From Stereocaulon alpinum (Eukaryota > Ascomycota > Lecanoromycetes > Lecanorales > Stereocaulaceae), in the NCBI GenBank assembly GCA_018257865.1, contig JAEUBA010000123.1, positions 1 to 63,496 on the forward strand: a stretch of DNA of 63,496 nucleotides, written 5' to 3'. Positions 33,677-44,933 of this stretch are shown piece after piece; the stretch's first letter is position 1; each line of letters begins with the position of its first letter. The position numbers and the translations under genes were made by a program. The notes beneath the pieces are model-generated. The model ran no database searches. It had not been told where the DNA came from and saw only the letters and a program-made list of their open reading frames with translations.

Positions 33677-34721
33677 GTACCCACCACAAACTCGCCAACG
33701 CGTGTCGGTGGATTGTTGAAAGGATCGGACGTCGTTGATTGAGAGTGATGAGGCAGGTTTATGACAGCGTTGAAGAAAGTGGTGTAGCGTATGTGTGATC
33801 GCAAGGTCAATTGAAGGAAAACGTCAAAGCACGTGTACGATAGACACCAAATAACCTACTCGCGACACATTACTCAAAGTCGAATGAAAATCGTACAAAA
33901 GTCCCTCGGGGGTCGGATTACACTGTTCACGCAGTAAGTAATGCAGGCTACAACCCCAAAACCATTGCTACAAGTCTCTCAACAGCTTTTGCACAATCAA
34001 CAATAGCATCATCTCAACTACCTCTCGTACACTCGTTAACCCTACCCTATCACACCATCACCATAACCACAGCAAAAGCCGACTGTAAATTCATCCCGCT
34101 TTACATGGTACTAACACCTTAGCCCAGCGCTCGCAGAGCAGGATCATGTCGATCAACGAGTCTGGCGCAGAAGTATGATAGTGGTGATTGGCTTTGGGTT
34201 CGTGGGGTCAAATAGACTGGATGACATGTAAGCGTGGATGTGATTAATAAGCACAGGGGTGGTATCGGTAAGCTAGGTAGGTGTGCAGAGGGACTGCAAA
34301 CAACAGTGTAGCGGAACGAAGGGTGAAGGAACACAAGTCCAGCAAAGGAAGGCCACGGTGTGGGCAACTTGATAGTTGTAGATCGAGATGTTGATATATG
34401 GGCCAGGCATTGACATTCAAGGCCGTGCAGTGTGAACATATCAACGTTCGAGATCGAATGTATAGACATTATTTGACTAAAAATATATCGACATACTGCG
34501 TAGATGCACTCTCCGTAACATTAAGCCTCCACTATCATTCTCTCCCTTGGCTTCACTTCAGTCGAACCCCAAAAGGCGCTCAATCGATACATTAAATCAT
34601 GATGTGCCTGTGAAAAGACAGAACGAGATAGGATATCATCGCAGCACTTCATTCTTCCTTACTTTTCTCCAGCCCCCGTTCACCCTCTTCTCTCGATAAT
34701 TCCATTTTCGATTCGATATGC
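33677..34721. other. Intergenic
   Basis: No gene is supported. A minus-strand frame at 34119-34469 lacks any domain or splice logic. The stretch includes the convergent 3' flanks of the genes on either side. Confidence 0.45.
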
Positions 34722-35706
34722 CTATGCGCGGGTAAAGCTTGATCTCTCGCCATCAACAGCTGTCTCCTTGTCAATGAAGCTGCCTCTATCTCTGTGGGCC
34801 TTTTGTTTCCGGCCGAAGAACATCTTGCCTCCGCCTCGTCGGCCTCCACTGCTTGATGCGGATGCTGCACCGCCTGCACATAGGAGAACAGTTGCGATGA
34901 AGTAACAGGCCACGGCTGCCCACATGAAGCCAAAAGCGTCGCGGCCAAGAGAGGCGGACATGCCATTGGACCTGAAGTTGTTGCGGCCTTTGACAAATGC
35001 GGCGCTGTGAGAATGGGTTGTCAGCCGGGTTCCTTTCGGATTGGAGGGAAGGAGGGGAATTTGGAGGATGTGTGTGCAGATGTGGGGAGAGACTCACGTC
35101 ATTAGTGCAGCGGTGATCGTTTGGAAGAAGAGTGCGACGGAGCACAAGGCGCTGGAGAGGAAGCTGCCAATGGTACTGCAGAGGGCCAGGAGGCCGAGGA
35201 AGAGTGAGCAGGCGCCGAAGAAGCCGCCAATGAGGACGAAAGCGAACATGAAACGCGTCAAATAGTAGTATTGGTGTGTCCTATCATTGCGAAGCTGTCA
35301 GTGATCTGATTATGATACGCCATTGGTGTAGTCTTGGCGTGGTAGTTGCCTACCCCATGAATTGCGTTGGCACGCCCGTAGTAGTGCCGAAATTCCTAGG
35401 TGGATCGAATGGATAGGCAGGATGTACAGTGGGGCACGAATTGCGGCCGTCGGTGACGCTGCAGGCATTCCAGAATGTCCATCTTGTGAGAGCTGCGGCG
35501 CCTGGGATGCCGGTGGTCGCGGCTTGGAGGAAGTAGAACTGGTTTGTCGGGTTCTTATTCACAGCGCCCCCAATGAGGATTAAGAGAGTAAGGAGAAGGC
35601 CTCCACCGATGAGGACGAGGGACACGAGCCCAAGGACTGGCCCTGAGACATGGTTAGGGGTGTTTCGGGTGATGGGATGGCAAGGCAGCTTACTGGCTGG
35701 AGACAT
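34722..35706 (-). CDS. SUR7/PalI-family plasma-membrane protein
   Basis: Four exons, 35694-35706, 35354-35642, 35098-35280 and 34722-35004, give 255 residues. The 13-nt first exon is joined by GTAAGC..TCAG to produce MSPARPVLGLVSLVLIGGG, the family's N-terminal membrane segment. NKNPTNQFYFLQA follows. The extracellular loop holds RWTFWNAC, the fungal form of the claudin-like W..C signature. Three more membrane segments come next (FMFAFVLIGGFFGACSLFL, SALCSVALFFQTI, AFGFMWAAVACYFIATVLL), then a Gly/Arg/Lys-rich cytosolic tail. Sur7-type proteins mark eisosomes and affect wall synthesis and endocytosis; PalI relatives act in pH signalling. The paralog cannot be settled by eye. Confidence 0.88.
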
Positions 35707-36396
35707 TGTCGCGGTTGTTTACGGGAAGCTACCCTGGGCTGTTAGATGTCAGTTATGATCCATTGATGGCTGTGAAACTGTCGCTTGACGCGCAAAACGT
35801 ACCGAATATCTGTGTACCGAGGTTGCAAAGTCGTGGAGGTGGAAAGAAGCGTAAGGAAACGGGCGCAGATGAAGTGATGTTGACCCGGCGAGCTGTGGCT
35901 GACGTAGCTATTAGCGCCAGCCGGAAAGTTTGTACGGGGTCACATTCTCGGCCTAGGGCAGCTTCTTGGCACCTTTTCGGGGCCAATTTCCTTGCTTTGG
36001 TGTTCGCCCCAGCCTATCCGCTGCTTAGAGCCTTGGAAGCTTGCATAGACCTACGTCATTCCAAACTTCCCAATGTTTGGCAAACGATGGCATTTTGCCT
36101 TCTTCATGTCTCGTGACTGCATTAGTCTTGAACCCGACGCAAGTTTCAGGCTCTACATTATTGGATGCTCCCCTTGTACCAACGTTACTGTGCATTCGAA
36201 GCGTCCTGAAGCATTCCCTAGCTCATTAGCGTGACAAATCAATCTCGTCCAATTTCGCTCTAGCGCTGCTCGAACTTCGATCCCTTGCGGAGATCTGCCA
36301 TGCATGGAAGGATCGTGCCACAGCCTCACGTGCTTCAACCGAGGACGAATAGATGTTGAATGCTTTGCTTAGTACCTTTGGTATCCGTATAAGACT
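35707..36396. promoter_or_regulatory. Divergent intergenic region, SUR7-like / RAV2
   Basis: About 690 bp separate the two start codons and should hold both promoters. Short open frames on both strands have no content. I see no clear TATA box or named motif. Confidence 0.4.
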
Positions 36397-37653
36397 ATGT
36401 CTGCAACTGTCTGGCCTCCAATCGCGCATGAGCAGCTAATCAGAGAGGAAGAAGATTCTCTGGTATTACCGTGGTCATGTAATCATCAAATAACCATTGG
36501 TTAATTGGTTGTAGGCAGCGGAACTCGAATGGCTTCTTAACCTACTACAAGAGAATTTGGCATCATTGAAGAGCGGTCTGCAAGAATGTATCGCTTTACT
36601 AGCGCCTGAAGAGCCCGGATCTACCCTCGCCCTATCGTCTCTAAGATCGGAGAGTGTAAAAGGTTTTGTCACAAGGATTGGGACTCGCATCGTCAAAGGC
36701 GTGAGTTTGTGTCTGCAATCTTCTAGTGAAAAGAATCGAATTGTTTCGTTGAAACATCGACTGCCTGCTTGGACCCTGCGTGAGATTTTTGTCGCAACGA
36801 TATGTCCGCCATTTCGCATTGCCCTAGTGTCAAATTGTTCATAACAACTCAAGCTTATGTGGTCCGCAGGACATCAACCTTCGCCTGCAAACTCTCCCAC
36901 CACCGCGATCACTTCCCTCGTATCCCATTCACCTGCAAACCCCGTTACCCCTACCTCAGTTATCCTCCCTCCTAACCCTTCTCAACCAAGCCCTCGATAT
37001 CATCGACATAAGCGCTTGGACCGGAGACCCACACAACGGCTCGTTCATCGCTGGCCAGCTGAAACTACTAGCAGACACGATTGAAGAAGCGAAGCAACTG
37101 CTGAAGGGAGGCGAAGATGTCGTAGGCGGGAAGTGGTGGGAGGATGGCACCAGTGATGATGTAAGTTGCCAATATCCTCGGTTGCTTTTCGTTATTGAAA
37201 GAGTTTTCCCTTTCATTGGACCTTCCAAATATAAAAGAACTATTAGAATTCCATGCTCTACGTTCCTCTATTGACTCACCTCCTCCCTCCCTCCAGACGT
37301 TCTCCCCTCCCCTCCCCCCAACCCTCTCCTTCCACCTCTCAATTGCAGACGCCGCTCTCCTCCTCCATATCCGCACCCTCGCCCCCTCCACCCCCCCCGA
37401 AACATCCCTAACAGGCCTCTCCATCCGCACCCGACTCGGTCTCGCCGCGCGCCCCCCAGTCCACGACGAACTCGATCAAGTCTTCCAGTACAGAGGGGAA
37501 GAAGTTGCCGTGAAAGAGAAAGTGAGAGTCGAGAGCCAGGATCCGAGTTTGATGGCTGTTATGGCTAAGTTGAGTGCGGTGGGGCATGCGGTTGGGGGGT
37601 GGAGGGTTAGGGTTGGTGTTGTTATGGGGGAGGAGGCTGAGGGGTATGTGTGA
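36397..37653 (+). CDS. RAV2: RAVE complex subunit Rav2 / Rogdi
   Basis: Rav2 is the small subunit of RAVE, which reassembles the V1 and Vo parts of the vacuolar ATPase; the animal homologue is Rogdi. Four exons, 36397-36462, 36515-36700, 36870-37160 and 37297-37653, total 900 nt (299 residues). The N-terminus MSATVWPPIAHEQLIREEED splices into LAAELEWLLNLLQENLASLK. Family blocks follow: LLAPEEPGSTLALSS, VTRIGTRIVKGDINLRLQTL, LKLLADTIEEAKQLLKGG, PPLPPTLSFHLSIADAAL, and REKV-like VKEKVRVESQDPSLMA, ending in VVMGEEAEGYV. The leucine-rich helices correspond to the Rogdi leucine zipper. The third intron is preceded by a CCTCC pyrimidine tract. The 5' part of the last exon is very C-rich and its 3' part very G-rich. 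Confidence 0.9.
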
Positions 37654-39001
37654 AATGCGTGTATGGAACTCCTTGAATTTCTGTTATCAAGCATCAAGCC
37701 ATCAACGTCTTCGATTCCTAGCACTCGCAGTACTCACACGTTTCCATCCGTATGATGGAACCCCTGCGCCAACATTCAAGGAAATCCGCGTTCCAGATCA
37801 TCCCAAGCTGAGAGACGGTGGCTCTATCACTCCAAGATTCAAAACATTGAAAATCAAACCTGACGCACATATTCCGCTCTAAACCACTCCCTATAATCCT
37901 TGAGCAAACGACCAACTCGACCGACGAAAGAAGCGTACTCTCCAAGACCCAAGTCTCCAAGCTCGGAATCTCCACCCTTAGACAAACTATTCGATCATGA
38001 CCTGCCTAGCGATGAATCACAGGGGCTCGAAACCTAACAGTCCCAGACGATCTTTATTATATGTGTGACATCAATCAATCGAAGGTATCATGAAAAGTAA
38101 GCTAATATATCCTAGTTCTATATCAATCTCATGTCATCAGGAGGCTTGGCGTTAGGGCTAGGGCTATTCTAACACCTATCACATCTTGCGCTACCTTACC
38201 TTACCTACCTTACTTCTAAGGTAACCATCTCGGGACCGCACAACTGTCCTCCACTCGCTTCTTAACCCCCATATCTTCAAAGCCTAACCAGTAACCTAAC
38301 AACGAAATCAATAGAGAGATTGATGACTTGCACACTGGAATTACATACCTTAGTACCATTCTTTCAATCGCTTTCAATGTGTCCGGGAACTGGAATTGTG
38401 GAGTGGAGTCCAAGGGATGTCAGAACCCGCGAGGTGTTACAGTAGTACGCACATGAGTGGCTGCGTTAGCGTCCCGGAATAAGCCGAAAGCTGTCAATGG
38501 GGGGGGCGTTCTAAAAGAGGGCAGGGGCGACAGGTCAGGGGCGACGAGATCAGGGCGCTTTTTGAAGATGGAATGGGCGGGTGATGAGTTGGGGTTTGAG
38601 TTGGGAGGGTGGGGGTTTTTGTTCAACTTGGGCGGTGAAGTGCGGCTAAATCCGACCATGTCGCCACCTAATTGAGCTATGACTGCGTAAATGGGCGCGA
38701 CGACGACATTGTTGCGTCTTGGAGTTAACAAATGCCACAAAATCGTGATTGATAGATCTTCAGTTGCAATTGCGATTTTTTCTTGTGAATTGACCATGTG
38801 GGCACGGTTTGCCACATAGTGGCGGAATGTATCGGCAACCCTCAAGTTTAAATACATCCAGAAAAGCCCCGCTTTCCAACTACTTCTTTTGCGATGCCGA
38901 AGATCTTGAGACGGTTTGACCCTCAGTCTCCAAGAAGGCCTCGAGACCAAGAATTTTGTGTGACTGTGCGCCTTCGTATCTTCAACATCGCATCTAGCAA
39001 T
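37654..39001. other. Intergenic, about 1.3 kb
   Basis: No gene is supported. A minus-strand frame at 38420-38950 (176 residues) is basic and proline-rich, without domain or signal. The tract at 38186-38222 contains repeats of TACCTTACCT ending in AAGGTAACC, a small palindromic array. Confidence 0.4.
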
Positions 39002-39433
39002 TCAATTGTATTCATCCCACGCAGGTGAACCAAGGTATTGACCGATCTCGCCTTGAGCGTTGATTCTATTGAGAGTGTCAGTCTTCTCAACGGCAGAGGC
39101 GAACCAATGGTGTTGGGTTGTGGCTTACCGTTGCACAGCCTGAGCGTTCAAATCCATCCATTGGCGATAGACGTTGCGTGCCTCAAGTTCCCAGTAAGCC
39201 GAATTGTTGACGACGGCGTTGTACAGTGCGGGGTAAGAACTTTGTAAAGCTGTGATGAGGTCGTGATAACGAATGGGCTTTGACCCGAGGCCTCCTCGTA
39301 GAAAGGCGATTATAGCACCGACTGTATCCTCGTCGAGGGCATCATTGTGTGGAGTTTTCGCATAGAGCTTGAGAGCGTAGGCGATTTGACCTTGGTAGAA
39401 TGAGCAGGCTTGGCTGTTCACGATGAGTGCCAT
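39002..39433 (-). CDS. Small conserved-looking hypothetical protein
   Basis: Two exons, 39129-39433 and 39002-39065, with a 63-nt intron (GTAAGC..AATAG), give 122 residues. The composition is that of a soluble helical protein (for example ALKLYAKTPHNDALDEDTVG and AYWELEARNVYRQWMDL), with no signal peptide or membrane segment. The splice extends the C-terminus smoothly to INAQGEIGQYLGSPAWDEYN. The even codon use and clean intron support a real gene, but I recognise no family. Confidence 0.6.
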
Positions 39434-41585
39434 GGTGAGTGAGAGTGGATGATGAATGCAATTGAGAGGAAGTTGGAGGTTTATGAAGGGAAGTAGGGAG
39501 TTGACGGAACCCTAGGAGTCTAGAGCAAATTATGGAGGCAGAAGCGTCAGGGTGAGGCTCTAATCAATGAGTACTTGCGTGATGGGCTGGAACCCTCTAA
39601 CCAAGGAAGCAGGAGCGCTAAAGTAACGGAGGCCATGGAATCGACCGGATGCTGGGATGAATGCCACGGGTGTGATGATCAACGCCGTCAGTCTCAGTAA
39701 TGGAACCCACATTGGAATGTACAAACCAATTTTATGGATTGTCAGGAGCTTCGGAGACTCAACGAACGGAGCCGCTGGGACTTCCCATTTCTTGGCGAGG
39801 CAACACCTGCCTCAGTCGGCTGTATGCAGCTGCCCTTATTGGTGACGAGGCCTGAAGTAAGTAGGATTTCTCTGGTCGAGGACCTTAGCGGCGATTAAAC
39901 AATGACTGTTTGAGCAATGAGCGAATATGGGACGAAGTGGGTCTTGTCAGGTTGCGTTATGCCTGTTCTCACATCAGCTATGGAGTGAAGGAGCTGTTCC
40001 CCAATCTACCGAGCTCGCAGAGCATCGAGGGGCGAGAGATGAAGAAGAGGGCGTTCCTGCTTAAGCTACTTGATTGGCAAGCTGTGGGTCCAAGGTAACT
40101 CTCAACATTGTCGCTTATTTTCAATAGATCGCCATCCCTGCCAAACGGTCCGCTGCATAACTGCGCCGCAACTTAGCAAAGTGGTGTTGCTCAATGCACA
40201 GCACAAGCCAACGTGATCATCTTAAGGCAGCCAATTGTGTTGTAGAGAGAACAAAGAGGGGACAAGCAAGCGCTAGCGGAGGTTTGATGGTTGTCATTCT
40301 CCGCTGGTTGAGGGCGCGCAAGAGATGCGTCGGAAATGCTGAAAGGATGATGTAGACTTAGGTTGGATACGCGCCCCACGCACAGATTCGGTAAAATGGG
40401 GCTAATGTAGGAGCGAGATTCAATTGTGATATGCACGACTCATTTGTATCAAGCATAATCGATTGAATCATGCCGCTATGATGCAGGGGAGACTTGAGCG
40501 CCGCGCTTGTTATACCCTATCCGGGGCCAGAAGCCCGGAGCCATCACTCAGGGTGAAGGGAACGTAATGCGAGGAATTAGTGTTACCTAGCATCAAGGTA
40601 AGGAGCCACTTTTCAGGCAACATCAAAGCACGATTCTCCCAAGCATGCTCCGCGCCGTGAGAGAAAGCCAAGAGTTAGATGACATGGCGGCTGGTACTTC
40701 GGCGTTTTGGGACTAGGAGGAACGTGATGGGATCGAGGCTTCTCTCGAGTAGACCTAAACAGGTTCGGCCGATTTAGCTAGGTTTACGGGCAAGTGGGGT
40801 CGTTGAGGGGCGCTCGCTATCGCGCCCTTGCGGGGATGAATACTCCGCTATCTGCTTTGACACGAATGGGTGGCGTTCAGGTGGCCAAGCATTGCTGCTT
40901 GTGGCAAACGAAGTGGTCATTCCACTCATACGTACTCACGAACCAGCTTCCCGTCCCACACTGCGACACGGTAAGAGCTTGGGATACGGGATGACGCCCG
41001 ATACCTACGGGCGGGTCCCAGGAGTGATAGTCGTCGAGGATCATGTAATTGACTGGCTGCGAAGGTGACTTGAGGTTGATTTCATGCAGCGGGTATACCC
41101 GTGTCAGCCTTATAAGGTAGTACCTTAGGGACCAGGTCACCACCTCAGGGTGCCAATCATGCAGCTAACGTGCATTAGATCGGACACTACCTTACCTTAG
41201 TCACGAACCTTGCAGATTTAAGATTACTGTGGCAACCCATTGCGCCAGTCGGAAGTCGAAGACAGTCCAATTCGGGGAATTCATCGTAAGTATCATTTAA
41301 CTTAATGTGCCGGACAGGAACCTGAGGCTTTTCGAGAATGGTTTGGCATGCAGCCAGGTTCCGGCTAGAAGAATAAGCAACGAGGCCTTGAGAACGAGCT
41401 CAGGATTGCCCTTGTTTGAGTGGACTTGCCTACAGAGTAAGCTGATCATCCCTCGGCATACGGTAAGACTAGCTGCCGAAGGCTTTCCAGTTGCTGAAGC
41501 TGGAAACATACCACCCCACTTCAATGATCAACATTGCGTTCACGCATGGACACCTGTAGGATTCTACATCGTGGTAAGATGGGAT
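39434..41585. other. Intergenic, about 2.1 kb
   Basis: No intact gene is seen. Short frames near 39910, 40191 and 40877 are unconvincing. Two CCTTACCTTA/TAAGGTA-type motifs occur near 41114-41130 and 41191-41201. The right end is the flank of the NLR relic. Confidence 0.4.
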
Positions 41586-43090
41586 TTAACCCCTCAACAC
41601 GTTTCCCCGCTTGCACTCAACTGCCAAATCATAGGCAGTCATCCTTGTCTTAGGATAGTCCCTCAAGTCCGTCGGAGAGCCTAGATCCAACAGAAGCTGT
41701 ACCATATCGGCAAAGCCCTGCTTAGCCACTCGATGCAGTATCGTCCAACCATTATCATCCTATACCCTCAAATCAGCTCCTGACTCCACCAACAGACTAG
41801 TCGTCCCAGTCTTGCAGGCCCACGCTGCTTCGGGAAGTGGTGTTCGGCCCGGAAAATGTCGCTCGTCACGATCCTCCAGCCAAACTGCTTCCCCCAGTAG
41901 CTGCTTGCCAGAAGCACCCAGGTCGTCCAATTGTTGGTTTCTTCGGACATGGTTATGGACAGCTGCCTTCGTATCAACCTCGGCCCCATAGTCCAGAAGC
42001 ACACGTATGACTGCCTCTTGCCCAGCATAAGCTGCGACATGTAAAGCTGACCCTCCTGCACCATCCTGCATTTGTGGATCGGCTCCATTCTCCAAGAGTA
42101 AGTTCAGCATCGGAGTATAAATCAGATCGGCCATGCCAGATCTGTCTTAACGCCTGTCAAGAGTGTCTACGACGATACGCACTCGCCTAAAGCTCTTGGC
42201 AAGCGTGAGAAGTGTCCCGACAAGCCCATCCCGGGTTGGTTGTGAGGACCATCTAGAATTCTCGTCATCCAGGGCTTTGATGCTGTCTTGGAAAGCTGTG
42301 CTTTGACATGACAACTGTGCAAGGACAGAACAGAGCAATCCTCCAAACGTTTGCTTCGCTTCGTTATAGGAGTCGGTATAGTAGTAGCCGTAGCGCAAGT
42401 GCCAGCTTCAGCACTGCGGCTCTTGAGATGCTCAATGACAGTCGGAAGAGCACTGTCTTACCACATCCAGGAATCCCATACAGCCACAGCAATTGGTTCT
42501 CATCTTTCCACCAATTGGCGAGCTTTTGTGACTGCATTGACGAATTATCGGTAGTAGGTTTGCGCTTCGAACATGCATCACTATGGTTCACAACAGGGTC
42601 GGCAGAGCAGAGCCATCTTAGTATCTTCTCTTGTTGTGCTTTCACACAGGGTCGGCGACAAGATATGGACGAACAGTCCCATGGAAAAGTCGAACCGTTA
42701 ACGCCCTGCTCCGAGCGCTGCACTCTCTCCAAAGTATCTACACCAGCGGCACTGTGGAAGCTTAGCATTACAATTCCCACCCCAAAACCTTGGATGGTTA
42801 CTCACTGGCCACTAACGGACAGAGAAGCATGGGAGATAACCGGATACCGATGCAGAATCTCCACAAGCTTTTGCATATCCTTCTCTTTCAAGAGCCACAG
42901 CAGATCATCAAGCCTACCTTGACCTCTCCCTCTCTTAGCTTTCTTCTCCAATCTCTTCTTAAGCCGCTTCAGCTCCGCCTCACACTCTTTCATATCCGCA
43001 CTAGCCAAGTCAAGAGGTTCGCGCCCTGTCAACATTAACCCGTGCGCTGAGTCTCGAAGCACCGCGCCTAGTTCAACAAGAACCTATTTC
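41586..43090 (-). pseudogene. Broken NLR-like gene: STAND N-domain, NACHT remnant, ankyrins
   Basis: The 5' part (about 43090 to 42790) encodes a helical, lysine-rich N-terminal domain seen in fungal STAND proteins (AVLRDSAHGLMLTGREPLD, LKRLKKRLEKKAKRG). A NACHT P-loop follows (LLWLYGIPGCGKTVLF), but the frame then shifts twice within about 80 nt: the homologous sequence continues as TVIEHLKSRSAEAGTCA in a second frame and as YGYYYTDSYNEAKQTFGG in a third. The frame stops just after the Walker B position (RIVVDTLDRR). The rest of the NACHT and the winged-helix region are missing, and ankyrin repeats start almost at once (NGADPQMQDGAGGSALHVAA). Another in-frame stop at 41760-41762 interrupts the repeats. 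Frameshifts, stops and an internal deletion make this a pseudogene. Confidence 0.85.
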
Positions 43091-43593
43091 ATATCTGATA
43101 CCAGTGACGCTGATCGTGTTGTTGATTAGTCCGCCGATGCTGGCGGGCGAGACTGGTAGCTTCAACCATCGTCGCTGCGACTACCTAAGTCTTTATACGG
43201 GTCTCGTGGGAAGTTTAGGGAAGGGTGAAAGGTGAGGTGAAGGCATGTGGATGTAAGCCAGGTGAGGTCGTTGTGGGCGCCTACGTGCAGGCTATGCAGG
43301 GTCGGCAGGCTTCCAGCCTCACGCCACTATTCTAACCTTATTGGGGATGAGGCTTGAGGACTTGAATCAATAGCAACCGAACCAATCTACCATTACTTTC
43401 GCGGTTGAATTGATTGCAAATCGTCGTTGCGTTGTAAGGTAAGTGATGAGAATAGCTATCACGCAATACCTTAGAAAAACTTAGGCTTGGCAATGTTTAC
43501 TGAACAGCTATTGCGTGTGCTTACGCATACAGGAAATCTGACCTGCATGGTGTATGCTGATAAATCCAAGCGTCTCAATACAATCAAAGCGTC
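43091..43593. other. Intergenic, upstream of the crotonase gene
   Basis: No gene is seen. The motif TAAGGTAAG at 43435-43443 and TACCTTAG near 43468 belong to the short dispersed intergenic motif. Confidence 0.4.
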
Positions 43594-43601
43594 TATATAA
43601 G
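43594..43601 (+). promoter_or_regulatory. TATA box of the secreted crotonase-like gene
   Basis: TATATAAG lies 75 bp upstream of the start codon at 43669. A canonical TATA box so close to a start suggests a regulated promoter with a short 5' UTR. Confidence 0.6.
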
Positions 43602-43668
43602 GGCCCCCGAGCATGAAAGTATTCTTCTCTACCACAATTGCTACACTATTACCCTTTCACAACCCAAC

Positions 43669-44628
43669 ATGTACTCGATCATCCAACTCGCGTTGCTCCT
43701 CATCACCCTCGCCCACTCCGCTCCAACACCGCACTCCATTCCTACTAATCTCTATCCCCGAACCTCCTCACCAGGATACGGTACCCTAAGCACCACAACA
43801 AACGGCAGCATAGTCCGCGCCGTAATCAACAACCCCCCGCTCAACCTCTGGGACTACAAACTCGCATCCGACATATCCTCCTTCGTCGACAACCTAGCCG
43901 CCAACATCAACAGCACCACCACAGCAAATCCCAAAGTCGTAATCTTCTCCTCCGCAAACCCAGATTTCTTCATAGCGCACTACGATATCCACGCCCTCAG
44001 CACCACAAGTCCAGTCCTACCTCCCGGCAACAGCACATTAATCGGAGAGCAGTTACTGAGGACGAGGACAAACCTCGCTACTCTCCCCGTAATCTTCATA
44101 GCCGAAATCAACGGCCGGGCGAGCGGTGCTGGGAACGAATTCGCTGTTCAATGCGATATCCGCTACGCTGGTCCCGGCGCCAAACTTTCGCAACTGGAAA
44201 TCGGATTCGGTTTGATACCTGGTGCGGGCGGTGTACAATTCCTCGTCAAGCTAATCGGACGTGCGCGAGCACTGGAGTATATACTCTCCGGCCGCGCCGT
44301 GGATGCAGTGACGGCTGCGGCTATTGGGTGGGTGAATACGGCGTTTGGGAGTGTGGGGGAGTTGGTAAGGGAGACTGATGCGTTGGCCGAGAGGATTGCG
44401 GCGTTTCCGGAAGGGGGGCTTGCTGGGGTTAAGGCGAGGGTCAATGTGCAGAAGCCCAGTGAGGATGATTTAAGGGGGGATAATGGGTTGTTTACGAGGC
44501 TTGCGGGTACTAGAGTCACGGAAGAGGCGAACGCATTGTATTTTGAGCTTTCGGGGAATGAGGTTGCTGGGACTTTTGAGTTGGGTTTGCCGGAGGATTT
44601 GACGGAGATTGTGCCGCCTGGTGCATGA
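43669..44628 (+). CDS. Secreted crotonase-fold (enoyl-CoA hydratase-like) protein
   Basis: A single exon encodes 319 residues. The N-terminus MYSIIQLALLLITLAHSAP is a clear secretory signal peptide. The mature part has the crotonase fold: VVIFSSANPDFFIAHYD for the first CoA-site strand, INGRASGAGNEFAVQCDIRYA for the oxyanion loop and substrate pocket, GFGLIPGAGGVQFL, and RARALEYILSGRAVDA..AIGWVN. N-glycosylation sequons (NGS, NST) fit secretion. Ordinary enoyl-CoA hydratases work in mitochondria or peroxisomes, and CoA thioesters are not expected outside the cell, so the true substrate is unclear. In canonical hydratases two glutamates are catalytic: the loop residue after GGG and the one in the PxxGG segment. 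Here the second falls at IPGAGG and is not Glu, arguing against simple hydratase activity. Confidence 0.85.
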   Translation: MYSIIQLALLLITLAHSAPTPHSIPTNLYPRTSSPGYGTLSTTTNGSIVRAVINNPPLNLWDYKLASDISSFVDNLAANINSTTTANPKVVIFSSANPDFFIAHYDIHALSTTSPVLPPGNSTLIGEQLLRTRTNLATLPVIFIAEINGRASGAGNEFAVQCDIRYAGPGAKLSQLEIGFGLIPGAGGVQFLVKLIGRARALEYILSGRAVDAVTAAAIGWVNTAFGSVGELVRETDALAERIAAFPEGGLAGVKARVNVQKPSEDDLRGDNGLFTRLAGTRVTEEANALYFELSGNEVAGTFELGLPEDLTEIVPPGA

Positions 44629-44933
44629 GTGGGTGTTGTTTGTTAGCTCCGCGGATTCAAAGTTCCTTGGATATGCGGTGGCATCAAATGTTCTTTGGGG
44701 AAGTGAAAACCGATTAAGGTTAAACTCAGAAGCAAGATAGAGTTCTTTATGCGAATTGCCGGGCTCATGGACCCAAGATGGTCTGCGTTCCATAGCTCTT
44801 GTGCGCCAGAAAATGCACCAATGGCCAGGCAGTTGAAGCCTTCCACGCCGATGAAGCACAGATAGATGCTTCCCGTCCCAACGCCAGTCTAAATGCCTGT
44901 CGCTGTGTCTAGATCATAGCGGATTCCGGGGTC
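44629..44933. other. Convergent intergenic region
   Basis: This is the 3' flank of the crotonase-like gene and of LIP5. Open frames on the minus strand have no content. Confidence 0.45.

Noticed and set aside
38420..38950. Minus-strand open frame of 176 codons
   Set aside because: It is basic and proline-rich with no motif, signal, intron logic or codon bias; it may be chance in a C-rich region.
41586..43090. Treating the NACHT-ankyrin sequence as a functional spliced gene
   Set aside because: The frame changes lie within about 80 nt with no room for introns, and conserved residues continue directly across them.
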